Made by a program: the position numbers and the translations under genes. 64,000 nucleotides of DNA. Source: Polluticoccus soli. Lineage in GTDB: Bacteria; Bacteroidota; Bacteroidia; Chitinophagales; Chitinophagaceae. Where the stretch lies: assembly GCF_029269745.1 (NCBI RefSeq), contig NZ_JARJHT010000002.1, positions 248,001-312,000 of the forward strand, read 5' to 3'. Shown here in pieces: positions 7,675-16,961 of this stretch; position 1 is the first letter of the stretch; every line of letters starts with the position of its first letter. Below the pieces are notes generated by a model. The model had not been told where the DNA came from. It saw nothing but the letters and a program-made list of their open reading frames with translations, and searched no databases.

Positions 7675-8679
7675 CTAAGCTACCAAAGCCTGGCCTTCGA
7701 GACTGGCGTAATGGGTGGCTATGTCGGCAAAGATTGCTTCCAGTTCCTGCAGGTTGTCGGTAGTCACCAGCCTGGTGCGGAAATCTTTTATGTGTGGCAA
7801 TCCTTTCAGGTAGTTGGCGTAGTGACGGCGCATTTCGAGTATGCCCAGTTTTTCACCTTTCCATTGTACAGAACCCAGCAGGTGTTTACGGCAGGCATCC
7901 AGGCGCTCCTCAAGGGTAGGAGGGGCCAGGGTTTCACCGGTTGCCAGGAAATGTTTGATCTCGCGGAATATCCAGGGGTATCCAATGGCAGCACGGCCTA
8001 TCATGATGCCGTCTACTCCATAGCGGTTCTTATATTCCAGCGCTTTTTGTGGAGTGTCTATGTCACCGTTGCCAAATATGGGTATTTGTATGCGAGGATT
8101 CTCTTTTACTTTGGCTATCAGCCTCCAATCGGCTTCACCTTTGTACATCTGGACCCGCGTACGGCCGTGTACTGTAAGAGCCTGTATGCCAACGTCCTGC
8201 AGGCGCTCCGCTACTTCCTCAATGTTCTTCGAGCTGTCGTCCCAGCCCAGGCGGGTTTTAACTGTAACAGGCAGTTTGGTAGAACGCACCACCGCGGTGG
8301 TCAGGCGTACCATCAGGTCTATGTCTTTCAGCACACCGGCACCGGCACCCTTGCATACAACCTTTTTTACCGGGCAACCGAAATTGATATCGAGCAGGTC
8401 GGGGTTGGTTGTGTCTACAATACGTGCAGCCATAGCCATGGCGTCCTCATCGCCCCCGAATATCTGGATACCTATAGGGCGCTCATAGTCAAAGATGTCC
8501 AGCTTCTGGCGGCTTTTTATGGCATCACGTATCAGGCCTTCCGAAGAAATGAACTCAGTATACATAAGGTCGGCTCCATGCTGTTTGCATACAGCCCGGA
8601 AAGGCGGATCGCTCACGTCCTCCATAGGAGCCAGAAGCAAAGGAAATTCGCCCAGTTCTATTTGCCCGATCTTAGCCAT
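7675..8679 (-). CDS. dusB: tRNA-dihydrouridine synthase (DusB type)
   Basis: 334 residues. It reduces specific uridines in tRNA to dihydrouridine using FMN and NADPH. Family signatures are clear: LLAPMEDVSDPPFR near the N terminus (FMN site), MYTEF, the catalytic-Cys segment NFGCPVKKV, the VKTRLGW strand, the HGRTR motif and IMIGRAAIGYPW near the end of the barrel. The frame is open to a start four codons earlier (8691), but that codon falls inside a TAACTTTG -7 box (8689-8696), so the ATG at 8679 is chosen. The message would then be leaderless or nearly so. It is divergent from kup, with 150 bases between them. Confidence 0.93.
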   Translation of the reverse strand: MAKIGQIELGEFPLLLAPMEDVSDPPFRAVCKQHGADLMYTEFISSEGLIRDAIKSRQKLDIFDYERPIGIQIFGGDEDAMAMAARIVDTTNPDLLDINFGCPVKKVVCKGAGAGVLKDIDLMVRLTTAVVRSTKLPVTVKTRLGWDDSSKNIEEVAERLQDVGIQALTVHGRTRVQMYKGEADWRLIAKVKENPRIQIPIFGNGDIDTPQKALEYKNRYGVDGIMIGRAAIGYPWIFREIKHFLATGETLAPPTLEERLDACRKHLLGSVQWKGEKLGILEMRRHYANYLKGLPHIKDFRTRLVTTDNLQELEAIFADIATHYASLEGQALVA

Positions 8680-8688
8680 TTGAAGCCG

Positions 8689-8696
8689 CAAAGTTA
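8689..8696 (-). promoter_or_regulatory. -7 box of dusB (TAACTTTG on the minus strand)
   Basis: Plus-strand CAAAGTTA is TAACTTTG on the minus strand. Transcription would start about 7 bases beyond, essentially at the ATG at 8679. This decides the dusB start. Confidence 0.6.
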
Positions 8697-8790
8697 CGTA
8701 TATGGCGGCTATTTATGACCCTAAAGGCCTATTGTATGAACATTTTAACTAATCACGCGTTAAGAATAAACAACTATATGGTGTTTGGCA

Positions 8791-8798
8791 TAACTTTG
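8791..8798 (+). promoter_or_regulatory. -7 box of kup (TAACTTTG)
   Basis: TAACTTTG, 31 bases before the GTG start of kup at 8830. No clear -33 element at the usual spacing. Confidence 0.55.
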
Positions 8799-8829
8799 GT
8801 CGCTGTAATTGATATAACCACAAACATCC

Positions 8830-10791
8830 GTGGGTAGTAAAAATCTGAACAAAGCCTCGCTGGCGGGTTTAATAATAGCTCTGGGAATTATCTATGGCGA
8901 TATTGGTACCTCCCCGCTCTACGTTTTCAACGCAATATGTAACGGTAAAGTTATCAGCGACCTGTTGATAATCGGTAGTCTTTCCTGCATCATTTGGACG
9001 CTGACTTTGCAAACCACCGTAAAGTACGTTCTGTTGACGCTCAGGGCGGATAACAAAGGGGAAGGTGGCACATTTGCCTTATTTGCTTTAGTTCGACGAC
9101 ATGGGAAATGGACAGTCTTTCCGGCCATGATAGGTGGTGCCACGCTGCTTGCCGACGGTATGATCACTCCGCCCATCTCGGTGACTTCCGCCGTAGAGGG
9201 GCTGAAGAACATACCCCTGATGAGCCATATTTCTGATCAGTCCATCGTGACCATTGTGATTACCATTCTGACGGGGGTATTCTTTACACAACAGTTTGGT
9301 ACCGCCTCTATCGGTAAGGCATTTGGACCTGTTATGTTGCTGTGGTTCACAATGTTGGCTGTTCTAGGTATCGCGCATATCAGTGATGACCTGGCTATTC
9401 TGAAAGCCTTTAACCCATATTATGCGTTTAAACTTCTTTCTGAATACCCCAGTGGTTTCTGGATACTAGGTGCCGTATTCCTGTGTACTACAGGTGCCGA
9501 AGCGTTGTATTCTGATATGGGGCACTGTGGCAGACAGAATATTAGGATCTCCTGGATATTTGTGAAACTGTGCCTGATATTGAACTACCTGGGCCAGGGG
9601 GCATGGTTGTTAGGCCATCAAGGACAAGTTTGGTCATCGGAAGGCGCCAATCCATTTTACAGCCTGATGCCACATTGGTTCCTGCTGGCAGGGATCATTA
9701 TTGCCACTATCACAGCCATTATCGCCAGCCAGGCTATGATATCGGCATCATTCACGCTCATCAGTGAAGCGGTAAAACTGAACGTATGGCCTAAATTGAA
9801 GATCAACTATCCGACAATTGAACGCGGCCAGATATTCATACCGGGTATCAACGTGCTGCTGTTTGCGGGTTGCGTCATCATCGTTTTGACTTTCCAGAAG
9901 TCATCACGTATGGAGGCTGCCTACGGTCTGGCAATTACCCTGTGTATGATGATGACCTCGGCCTTGTTCTCGTATTACATGTTCATACGACGGGTGCCTC
10001 TTGTGTGGATAGCCGCCTATCTTCTCATATTTCCGACAATCGAAATGTCGTTCCTGATAGCGAACCTGGAAAAATTTCCGCATGGTGGTTATATGGCCTT
10101 GATAGCTGCAGGTGCCATTTTCATGGTGATGCTGGTTTGGTTCAAGGCCCGTAAGATCAAGAATCGATACGTAGAGTTTGTGAGGCTGGAAGACTACGTG
10201 CCAATCATACAGGAACTGAGTAATGACCGCACCATTCCTAAGTACTCTACCCACTTGGTGTACCTCACCAGCGCAAATAATCCCAAAGAGATAGAGCACA
10301 AGATCATTTTCTCGATCCTTTACCGTAAACCCAAGAGAGCTGATATCTACTGGTTTGTGCACGTAGACGTTTTGGATGAGCCGTATACTATGGAGTATGT
10401 AGTGCAAACTATCATTCCTAACGAGATCGTCAGGATCGAGTTCCGCCTTGGTTTCCGTGTGGAGCATAGGATACAAATGATGTTCAGGAAAGTGGTGGAA
10501 GAGATGGTGCAGAATAAGGAAGTGAACATCGTGAGTCGTTACGAGTCCCTGAGCAAGAACAATGTAATGGGAGACTTCAGGTTCATTATCATGGAGAAAT
10601 TCCTGTCGCGCGATAATGAGCTTCCATTCTGGGATAAATTGATGATGCGCGGCTATTTTATGCTGAAGAAAATAAGCTTATCTGAGGAACGTGCGTTTGG
10701 TCTCGATTCTTCGGATGTCACACTGGAAAAGTACCCCATTATCGTATCTCCAACCTCCGAGATCAATCTAAAACGCCTGGAAGAGGAATAA
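8830..10791 (+). CDS. kup: Low-affinity potassium uptake protein Kup
   Basis: 653 residues, the normal size for the KUP/HAK/KT family of proton-coupled K+ importers in the inner membrane. The signature GIIYGDIGTSPLYV is at residues 19-32, followed by about twelve hydrophobic segments up to about residue 450 and a cytoplasmic C-terminal domain of about 200 residues. Other family blocks are GGTFALFAL and CTTGAEALYSDMGHCG. The start codon is GTG at 8830; no ATG lies upstream in frame and the promoter box at 8791-8798 fits this start. It is monocistronic, with a hairpin just after the stop. No frameshift or missing segment is seen. Confidence 0.95.
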   Translation: MGSKNLNKASLAGLIIALGIIYGDIGTSPLYVFNAICNGKVISDLLIIGSLSCIIWTLTLQTTVKYVLLTLRADNKGEGGTFALFALVRRHGKWTVFPAMIGGATLLADGMITPPISVTSAVEGLKNIPLMSHISDQSIVTIVITILTGVFFTQQFGTASIGKAFGPVMLLWFTMLAVLGIAHISDDLAILKAFNPYYAFKLLSEYPSGFWILGAVFLCTTGAEALYSDMGHCGRQNIRISWIFVKLCLILNYLGQGAWLLGHQGQVWSSEGANPFYSLMPHWFLLAGIIIATITAIIASQAMISASFTLISEAVKLNVWPKLKINYPTIERGQIFIPGINVLLFAGCVIIVLTFQKSSRMEAAYGLAITLCMMMTSALFSYYMFIRRVPLVWIAAYLLIFPTIEMSFLIANLEKFPHGGYMALIAAGAIFMVMLVWFKARKIKNRYVEFVRLEDYVPIIQELSNDRTIPKYSTHLVYLTSANNPKEIEHKIIFSILYRKPKRADIYWFVHVDVLDEPYTMEYVVQTIIPNEIVRIEFRLGFRVEHRIQMMFRKVVEEMVQNKEVNIVSRYESLSKNNVMGDFRFIIMEKFLSRDNELPFWDKLMMRGYFMLKKISLSEERAFGLDSSDVTLEKYPIIVSPTSEINLKRLEEE

Positions 10792-10797
10792 AAAGAG

Positions 10798-10822
10798 CAG
10801 TCCCGTAGTGACTACGGGACTG
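10798..10822 (+). terminator. Hairpin after kup
   Basis: CAGTCCCGTAGT-G-ACTACGGGACTG, a near-perfect palindrome starting 7 bases after the kup stop. There is no long T run after it, so it may act as an RNA 3' end stabiliser as much as a terminator. Confidence 0.65.
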
Positions 10823-10908
10823 TGTATAAATATCGGCTTTTCCGGCCTACGTTATTTTCGGCTTCTATAGCCGTTATAAAATAAACCGTGCCAGCCCCTG
10901 GCGGACAA

Positions 10909-11277
10909 CTATTGAAGGGGTCTAAGATGTGGAAGATCAATCGATTGCTCTACAGCATAAGTCCTTAGATCCTTGTATATCTCGAATTGGGTTTTCAATT
11001 GTGGATGCTGCAGGCGCGCGATAAGCAGAATATCATACTCCTCCCGTCTGTGACGCTGTGCCCTGTATATCTTTCCATGAGTGATTTTTCGAGCTTTGTA
11101 TTCGTCGATCACTTCGTCACGTTTATCGTAGGTGTGAATGATCAACGCCTCTATTTTACCTAGGCCTGGATTAGATTGGTCGTAATATCCGTCAACCAGG
11201 TATTGAAGGTGATTGCAGATACCTACAGCATCAGGTAAAGACAGCGGTGGCAGTACATCTAATACGGTTTGTTCCAT
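10909..11277 (-). CDS. Conserved-looking hypothetical protein
   Basis: 122 residues from the ATG at 11277; a TTG seven codons upstream is possible but less likely. It is soluble, with no signal peptide or membrane span, and rich in charged residues (KRDEVIDEYKARK, AQRHRREEYD), probably mostly helical. I do not recognise a family. It stands alone on the minus strand between the kup hairpin and the 18-pair hairpin at 11339-11376, so it is probably expressed by itself. Confidence 0.6.
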   Translation of the reverse strand: MEQTVLDVLPPLSLPDAVGICNHLQYLVDGYYDQSNPGLGKIEALIIHTYDKRDEVIDEYKARKITHGKIYRAQRHRREEYDILLIARLQHPQLKTQFEIYKDLRTYAVEQSIDLPHLRPLQ

Positions 11278-11338
11278 GAGTATAAGTTGATGGTACAAAC
11301 CTAGTTATACTGCGAGCGCTGAAAAAGCGTATTTAGCC

Positions 11339-11376
11339 CAAACGTAAAGGGGGTATTTATACCCCCTTTACGTTTG
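11339..11376 (-). terminator. Long perfect hairpin after the SBBP protein gene
   Basis: An 18-pair perfect inverted repeat with a 2-base centre (11339-11356 with 11359-11376; arms CAAACGTAAAGGGGGTAT). It lies 12 bases beyond the stop of the minus-strand gene 11389-14271 and before the next minus-strand gene. It lacks a T run, but its position suits transcription termination. Confidence 0.7.
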
Positions 11377-11388
11377 AAGCCGGTTATA

Positions 11389-14271
11389 CTATAGTTTGAC
11401 AAAATGTATTCTCGGTCCACGGTCCGTCACGACTGTGTATATGTCGTTAGCAAGTTGGCTAATGTCAATGATTTGCTGTTGACGTGCAGGCAATTTAAGA
11501 ACCGTCTTGCCATGCGTATCTATTATCCGGATATATTCGTCAGCTTGTGCGTCACTTAGTCCGATGGTTAGATTATCATGAGCGGGGTTAGGGTAGCATC
11601 TTATGCCATGTTGCTGAGCGATATCGTTTACGTTGTCGGGGAAATTTATCAATAAGGTAAGTGATGCTGAATCTGGACACAGCGACGTTGCGCTGCCGCT
11701 TACTTTGATCTTTACTTCGCCCGGCCCGGCCTGCGTCCATTTTACCAGTACGGCTTTTGTGCCCTGACCCGATTGGATAGTTCCTCCTGTGACAGACCAC
11801 TGATAGATGGCACCTGTCTGTGTTTGTGTTGCATAAGTTGCAGTGTCCTTTTGATAAAGCAGGGTATTGCCGGCTAATGTTGGTGTGCTTATTGGTACCG
11901 GTTCGCCGATGGGGGCATTTATAGTTGCAAGGCAGCCATTGTCGTCCATTGCCGTAATTGGGTAAGTTCCCTGTGCAAGATTTTTAAATGTGTCGGTAGA
12001 CTGGAAACCACCGACAGACCCAAACTTGTATAAATAAGGTTGCATTCCGCCTATCCCCGTTACGATGATAAGGCCATCGGTTTTACCGTTACAAGTAATA
12101 TCCTTGATAGTAGCGTTTATCGAGAACGAGAAGATGTTGCAAGATCTGAATCTTGCCATAAAAGCGTCGGTGCCACCGCCCTGGGTTGTTTGATGAGCGC
12201 CAGTTGTTGCCAGCCCTGTCGGCGAGAATGTGAAACCTGTCAGATAAGCATTGCTTTGTGTGTCAACTGCAATGGATTCTGAAACTTCTATATCTGTTCC
12301 ACCATAGTAGCTAGCCCATTGGCGTACACCTCCACCGTTGAATTTGACAAGGAATGCGTCGAGGTTACTGCCGTTCAGGTTGGTTTGAAATGCACTGGCT
12401 GTTGAAATACCCGTGAGACTGAAGGTGTATCCTGTGGCATATACATTTCCGTTCTGGTCTGTTGTAAGCGCGCTTATCAGGTCGCCATCCAGTCCACCGT
12501 AATATGTTGCCCATTGCAAAACGCCGGTGTTATTAAATTTAGCAAGGAATCCATCCTCTCCGCCAACGATGGCGGGAGCAGGTTGATGCGAGGAGGCAGT
12601 TGCAATATTGTTTGATGAAAAAGTTGACCCTGCAAAATATACATTACCCGATGCATCAACCGCCAGCTTTTCTCCATCCACACGTTCTTCCCCTTTTGAT
12701 CCTCCATAATACGTTCCCCATACAAGTGAACCGTTGCTGTTATACTTCTGCAGAAAATAATCAGTAGTATCCCCTCCATATGTAGTTTGGTGAGCTCCGG
12801 GGGTAATTAGGTTGCTATTGGTAGGCTGATAGGTCAGGCCGGCCATAAATACGTTTCCTGAAGCATCCGCTGCTACCGCATATCCTTCGTCGATATTGGT
12901 AGAACCAGCATAGGTGCCCCATATCGGAAAGCCAGTGAACGAATATTTGATCAGGAATGCATCAGCAATGCCAGCCATTGAGTTTTGATGCGCGTTTGTG
13001 ATTGGGATACCAGTGTTGGATGCCGAGGATCCGGTGACATAAATAGTAGACACTGGTCCTGCGGAGCTGATGGCAACACTGCTGGAGTATTCAATACCAC
13101 TTCCACCAATGTAGGTTCCAAACTGGAGTGCGCCGCTGTTGTTGAATTTGGCCAGGAAACCATCGTACGATCCACCCAAAACAGTCTGATCTGCAAACGT
13201 TGTTGCAATGCCTGTTGTAGAATTGGTTTGTCCCGCTATGCATACAGCGCCACTTATCGTTGCGGCACCTAACGCCAGATCGCTACCGCTGCCGCCGTAG
13301 TATGTTGCCCACTGCCTTACGCCCGACCGATCGAACTTCGTAATAAACGCATCACAATTTCCTGTGATCGCTGATTGGTAAGCGCCAGTGGTAGCAATAT
13401 TGTTCGGTGAAAAAGTTGTTCCGGTAACATACAGGTCGCCACCATTGATCACAATGTCGTTACCGCGATCATCTCCGCTTCCGCCGTAGTATGTACCCCA
13501 TGCAATATCTGGTGTTGGATCGATAATGAGCGTTTGGGTTTTGTTGTATGAGGGGATGGAATAGCTGAATGTGTTTGGAGCTATTTGTTTGTATGAAACA
13601 TCCAACTGCCCACCGGTTTCTTTGAGGAAGCTTGAAGGGATATTCTCAGCCAATATGCCATGTGCTGTTTGGATGACCACTTTCCCTTGTGCAAGCGCTG
13701 TGTTTGTTGCACCCGAATATTGTAGTTGTATTACTGATGCATTTGCACCGGGATGTACAATGAAATTGTATTCAACCGCTTTGCTGTCTGCGCCCATTAC
13801 AAATTCAAGATCGATGCCGGGGTAGAGGTCTTTATATGTGACCTTTTGGAAGTGATGGATATTGGCAAACGAGCCAGTTTCGTTATAGTAATTGATAGTA
13901 TCGTCAGCTCGTGATTCAGCGATCATCTGCGGGTTGGGATTGGCTCCGGCAAAGTTTACATCTATTCTATGAAAGCGATATGCGCAGGCATCGGTTGGAT
14001 TTCTGGATAGTTTATGGGCATCAGAAGCGAGTGTCAATCGTGGCTGGCTAGCCGTAGTGACGGTGTATGCATCGTAGCTAAATCCATTAGCACGAAGTTG
14101 CACATTGAGCCCGGGAGTGTTTAACAGGTATCTAACCTGAGAATTCGCCAGGCGGTTTTGATCAATGATCTGGCCTTTGTTCTCAATAAATGCAAACTGT
14201 AGGCTGTTTTCGGCAGCAGTGTATAGAATCAGGTGGCAAAGGGCTGATAGTAAAATGCAGAACTTTCTCAT
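11389..14271 (-). CDS. Secreted SBBP beta-propeller repeat protein with T9SS sorting domain
   Basis: 960 residues with a signal peptide (MRKFCILLSALCHLILYTAA). An N-terminal domain beginning FIENKGQIIDQN and including LLNTPGLNVQLRANGFSYD is typical of the region that precedes SBBP repeats in Bacteroidota. From about residue 255 come seven repeats of about 60 residues starting W(G/A)TYYGGSG and carrying VYVTGTT-type and DAFLxKFxxxG strands, the SBBP pattern, expected to fold as a beta-propeller. A SprB-like segment (DITCNGKTDGLIIVTG) follows, then a C-terminal T9SS type A domain (CYPNPAHDNLTIGL). It is probably exported to the cell surface; the ligand is unknown. A hairpin at 11339-11376 ends the unit. 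Confidence 0.88.
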   Translation of the reverse strand: MRKFCILLSALCHLILYTAAENSLQFAFIENKGQIIDQNRLANSQVRYLLNTPGLNVQLRANGFSYDAYTVTTASQPRLTLASDAHKLSRNPTDACAYRFHRIDVNFAGANPNPQMIAESRADDTINYYNETGSFANIHHFQKVTYKDLYPGIDLEFVMGADSKAVEYNFIVHPGANASVIQLQYSGATNTALAQGKVVIQTAHGILAENIPSSFLKETGGQLDVSYKQIAPNTFSYSIPSYNKTQTLIIDPTPDIAWGTYYGGSGDDRGNDIVINGGDLYVTGTTFSPNNIATTGAYQSAITGNCDAFITKFDRSGVRQWATYYGGSGSDLALGAATISGAVCIAGQTNSTTGIATTFADQTVLGGSYDGFLAKFNNSGALQFGTYIGGSGIEYSSSVAISSAGPVSTIYVTGSSASNTGIPITNAHQNSMAGIADAFLIKYSFTGFPIWGTYAGSTNIDEGYAVAADASGNVFMAGLTYQPTNSNLITPGAHQTTYGGDTTDYFLQKYNSNGSLVWGTYYGGSKGEERVDGEKLAVDASGNVYFAGSTFSSNNIATASSHQPAPAIVGGEDGFLAKFNNTGVLQWATYYGGLDGDLISALTTDQNGNVYATGYTFSLTGISTASAFQTNLNGSNLDAFLVKFNGGGVRQWASYYGGTDIEVSESIAVDTQSNAYLTGFTFSPTGLATTGAHQTTQGGGTDAFMARFRSCNIFSFSINATIKDITCNGKTDGLIIVTGIGGMQPYLYKFGSVGGFQSTDTFKNLAQGTYPITAMDDNGCLATINAPIGEPVPISTPTLAGNTLLYQKDTATYATQTQTGAIYQWSVTGGTIQSGQGTKAVLVKWTQAGPGEVKIKVSGSATSLCPDSASLTLLINFPDNVNDIAQQHGIRCYPNPAHDNLTIGLSDAQADEYIRIIDTHGKTVLKLPARQQQIIDISQLANDIYTVVTDRGPRIHFVKL

Positions 14272-14308
14272 TAGCCGAAGTTATAATATCGGCTGCTAAC
14301 AGTCAAGG

Positions 14309-14337
14309 CAAAAAGAAAGGAGTCTTACGACTCCTTT
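14309..14337 (-). terminator. Terminator overlapping the phoH stop codon
   Basis: AAAGGAGTC (14316-14324), loop TTAC, GACTCCTTT (14329-14337). Read on the minus strand the stem is followed by CTTTTTG. The phoH stop codon (14325-14327) sits in the loop, so ribosomes would cover the hairpin until translation ends. Confidence 0.8.
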
Positions 14338-15353
14338 TCTTTATTGGTTCCAAGATTTCTGTATTGATTTTTGTTTTCCAGCTCGCGAGCTTCTTCACGC
14401 TCCTGCTCTTTGTCGTAAGCTTTAATGATATGCTTCACAAGTCGGTGGCGCACTACATCCGATTCATCCAGGTGTATATGTGCTATACCTTCAATGTTCT
14501 GCAATATCCTGTTGGCTTTTGCCAGACCTGACTTTTGATTTTTCGGCAGGTCTATCTGCGTCAGGTCACCGGTAATGATGGCCTTCGCAGATGCACCAAT
14601 ACGCGTCAGGAACATTTTCAGCTGCAGGTCGGTAGCATTTTGAGCTTCGTCCAAAATGATGAACGAATTATCCAGTGTACGACCACGCATGTATGCCAGC
14701 GGTGCGATCTCAATGATACGGTTAGCCATGTAGTAATTCAGCTTATCCGATGGTATCATATCATCCAGTGCATCGTATAGCGGACGCAGATACGGGTCGA
14801 TCTTTTCCTTCAGATCGCCAGGCAGGAAACCGAGGCTTTCGCCTGCTTCTACCGCCGGACGCGTCAGAATAATCTTACGTACCGCTTTGTTCTTCAGAGC
14901 GCGTACTGCCAACGCCACTGCGGTATAGGTTTTACCTGTACCTGCAGGACCGATTGCGAATATGATATCATTCTTCTCCGATACAGATGCCAGCAATTTC
15001 TGATTCTGTGTCTTTGCCCTGATCACTTTTCCGTTAGGGCCAAAAACCAGGATGTCGTTGTTGTTGACGTCATCTTTTATTATCGTTGATTCTCCGGTCT
15101 CATCGTCGCCCAGTATCTCTGAAAAGTAATTTTCAGACAGGTGGCCATTACGTTCCAAGTATTTTATTACCTGGCTGATGCGTGTTTGTGCGTTTTCTAC
15201 TTCATCGGGCTGGCCGGATAGCTTTATTTGGCTGCCCCGAGACAATATTTTCAGTAGAGGAAATTTCTTTTTCAGAATATCAAACTTGCTGTTGTTTACT
15301 CCAAAAAACTCGATCGGGTTGATCGTCTCCAGGTTGATGATTGCTTCTGTCAA
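14325..15353 (-). CDS. phoH: PhoH-like ATPase
   Basis: 342 residues. An N-terminal KH-like RNA-binding region (about 1-75) precedes a PhoH P-loop domain with Walker A GPAGTGKT at 135-142, ILTRPAVEAGE, Walker B FIILDEAQN and ITGDLTQIDLP. The family is a cytoplasmic ATPase linked to RNA metabolism and phosphate stress. The start is a TTG at 15353: no ATG precedes the conserved N-terminal region, and GGAG lies a few bases upstream of the TTG as a ribosome binding site. It lies 68 bases downstream of purE on the same strand and may be cotranscribed. Its terminator overlaps the stop codon. Confidence 0.92.
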   Translation of the reverse strand: MTEAIINLETINPIEFFGVNNSKFDILKKKFPLLKILSRGSQIKLSGQPDEVENAQTRISQVIKYLERNGHLSENYFSEILGDDETGESTIIKDDVNNNDILVFGPNGKVIRAKTQNQKLLASVSEKNDIIFAIGPAGTGKTYTAVALAVRALKNKAVRKIILTRPAVEAGESLGFLPGDLKEKIDPYLRPLYDALDDMIPSDKLNYYMANRIIEIAPLAYMRGRTLDNSFIILDEAQNATDLQLKMFLTRIGASAKAIITGDLTQIDLPKNQKSGLAKANRILQNIEGIAHIHLDESDVVRHRLVKHIIKAYDKEQEREEARELENKNQYRNLGTNKEKES

Positions 15354-15421
15354 TTTGCTCCAGGTTTTATGGTTAGTAATAAAATTAGAAAATATTGTGC
15401 CGCGGCGCTGTTAAGCTATTG

Positions 15422-15877
15422 TCAAATACGGTATCCGCCGTCTTTGAACGCTTCAAGCTTCTCCGCGATTGCGCTATCAGACAGAGCGAACATACGTGCG
15501 CAAAGCACTGCCGCGTTGCGGGCACCGGCTTTGCCTACCGCCAGGGTACCTACAGGCAGACCAGCAGGCATTTGTACGATGCTGTAAAGGGCGTCGATAC
15601 CGCCAGGAAGGCCACCATCCAGGGGAACACCCAGAACCGGCAGTGATGTATAGGCTGCGCACACGCCTGGCAGAGCTGCTGCCATGCCTGCTGCTGCTAC
15701 TACTGCGCCGTAACCGTTTTCTTTAGCAGTCACCATCAGTTCCCTTACTTTGTCAGGATTACGGTGTGCTGAAGCAACTACCATGTTGTTTTCGATACCG
15801 AACCAGTTAAGCCAATTGTGGCATTCAGACATTACGCCTTCGTCGGTCTGCGACCCCATAATAATGAGTACTTTCAT
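15422..15877 (-). CDS. purE: N5-carboxyaminoimidazole ribonucleotide mutase
   Basis: 151 residues, purine biosynthesis. The class I PurE architecture is visible: IIMGSQTDEGVM at the N terminus (phosphate/ribose site), SAHRNPDKV, AAAGMAAALPG and SIVQMPAGLPVGTLAVGKAGARNAA. The His seen in the E. coli loop AGGAAHLPG is Ala here; I recall GMAAALPG as a usual form in Bacteroidota PurE, so I do not read it as inactivation. The enzyme moves the carboxylate of N5-CAIR to form CAIR. No purK is in the window. The next gene on the strand is phoH. No clear TAnnTTTG box was seen in the 171 bases upstream. Confidence 0.93.
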   Translation of the reverse strand: MKVLIIMGSQTDEGVMSECHNWLNWFGIENNMVVASAHRNPDKVRELMVTAKENGYGAVVAAAGMAAALPGVCAAYTSLPVLGVPLDGGLPGGIDALYSIVQMPAGLPVGTLAVGKAGARNAAVLCARMFALSDSAIAEKLEAFKDGGYRI

Positions 15878-16023
15878 TCTTTGTGTACTTTTTACTGTTA
15901 TGAAATTAAAATATTAAGCTTGTTATTTCCCAGTGCGCCCTCGCTATAGTTATCAACTCTTGTGTATATCTTTTGCTAGGTTTTCGCGCTGTTTTTGGTT
16001 TATTATTAGTGATGTTTACAAAC

Positions 16024-16031
16024 TACCTTTG
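16024..16031 (+). promoter_or_regulatory. -7 box of the SDR gene (TACCTTTG)
   Basis: TACCTTTG, 17 bases before the ATG at 16049, so the transcript would have a leader of about 10 bases. A TTTG at 15994-15997 is too far (26 bases) to be a standard -33 element. Confidence 0.6.
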
Positions 16032-16048
16032 ACCGTCAGAGATCAGCT

Positions 16049-16873
16049 ATGGATACCTTAAAAGACAAAGTCGTTGTAATAACTGGTGCATCTTCGGGCA
16101 TTGGTAAAGCACTTGCCCTCTTAGCCGCCGATCAGGGCGCAAAAATAGCCGTTTGCGGTCGTAATGCCGAAAAGTTGACAGAAGCTTTTGGACAGACAAA
16201 TGACAACCGGTTGATCATGGCGGCTGATGTAAGCAAGGAAGCCGACTGCAAAGCCTTTATAGAAGCGGCTTTGAACAAATGGGGCAGGGTAGACGTACTT
16301 ATCAATAATGCAGGTATTACCATGCGTGCCTTATTTGAGGATGTCGATATTTCAGTGATAAAGGAGCTAATGGACATCAACTTTTGGGGCACGGTATACT
16401 GCACCAAATACGCACTACCTTCTATACGCAGAAATAAAGGAGTTATTGTTGGGGTCTCATCTATTGCAGGATTCAGGGGACTGCCAGCCCGTACCGGCTA
16501 TTCGGCCTCTAAATTTGCGATGCAGGGCTTCCTGGAAGCGCTGCGTACCGAGCTGCTGGAGACTGGCGCACATGTTATGTGGGTATCACCCGGCTTTACA
16601 TCATCTAACATTCGAAATGTAGCCCGTAGCGCTGATGGCTCATCGCAGGGAGAGACACCGCTGGACGAGGGCAAATTGATGAGCGCAGAAGAGTGCGCTG
16701 GTATTATTCTAGACGCAGTCAAGAAGCGGAAACGTACCGTTATTATGACCGGGCAGGGAAAGTTGACCGTTTGGCTGAACAAGTTGTTCGCAGGCTTTGC
16801 AGATAAATTGGTGTACAAGCATTTCCTGAACGAGCCCAATTCTCCGCTGCATAAGTACAGAAACGAGAAATAG
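16049..16873 (+). CDS. Short-chain dehydrogenase/reductase
   Basis: 274 residues, classical SDR fold. The cofactor motif TGASSGIG is at 12-19, NNAG at 86-89, catalytic Ser138 in VGVSSIAG, and the YxxxK pair Tyr151/Lys155 in YSASK. Asp60 in AADVS is the usual adenine-contacting residue. GRN after the second strand (residues 37-39) suggests NADP preference. The substrate cannot be deduced; relatives act on 3-oxoacyl groups, sterols and sugars. The C terminus is about 25 residues longer than minimal SDRs and ends in basic residues. It has its own promoter box and is followed by the FG-GAP array, 88 bases downstream. Confidence 0.9.
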   Translation: MDTLKDKVVVITGASSGIGKALALLAADQGAKIAVCGRNAEKLTEAFGQTNDNRLIMAADVSKEADCKAFIEAALNKWGRVDVLINNAGITMRALFEDVDISVIKELMDINFWGTVYCTKYALPSIRRNKGVIVGVSSIAGFRGLPARTGYSASKFAMQGFLEALRTELLETGAHVMWVSPGFTSSNIRNVARSADGSSQGETPLDEGKLMSAEECAGIILDAVKKRKRTVIMTGQGKLTVWLNKLFAGFADKLVYKHFLNEPNSPLHKYRNEK

Positions 16874-16886
16874 GAGATGGTCGCAG

Positions 16887-16903
16887 ATTAATTTTGAATT
16901 AAT
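16887..16903 (+). promoter_or_regulatory. -7 box inside a palindrome upstream of the FG-GAP array
   Basis: TAATTTTG at 16889-16896 matches TAnnTTTG and lies within ATTAATT-TTG-AATTAAT, a 7-base-arm inverted repeat at 16887-16903. It is 58 bases before the first FG-GAP gene. The palindrome could be an operator or simply AT-rich promoter sequence. Confidence 0.35.
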
Positions 16904-16961
16904 AATAATTCGATGCCAACCCCGTGTCTCAATTCATTGTCTTTTAATGTAAAGAGACCGA

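Noticed and set aside
7651-8718. Long plus-strand ORF of 355 codons antisense to dusB
   Set aside because: It covers dusB almost exactly, has no family features and is the mirror of a well-supported conserved gene.
15422-15877. PurE inactivated by loss of the His in the AAHLPG loop
   Set aside because: I recall GMAAALPG as the usual form in Bacteroidota PurE, and the phosphate and SAHR motifs are intact.
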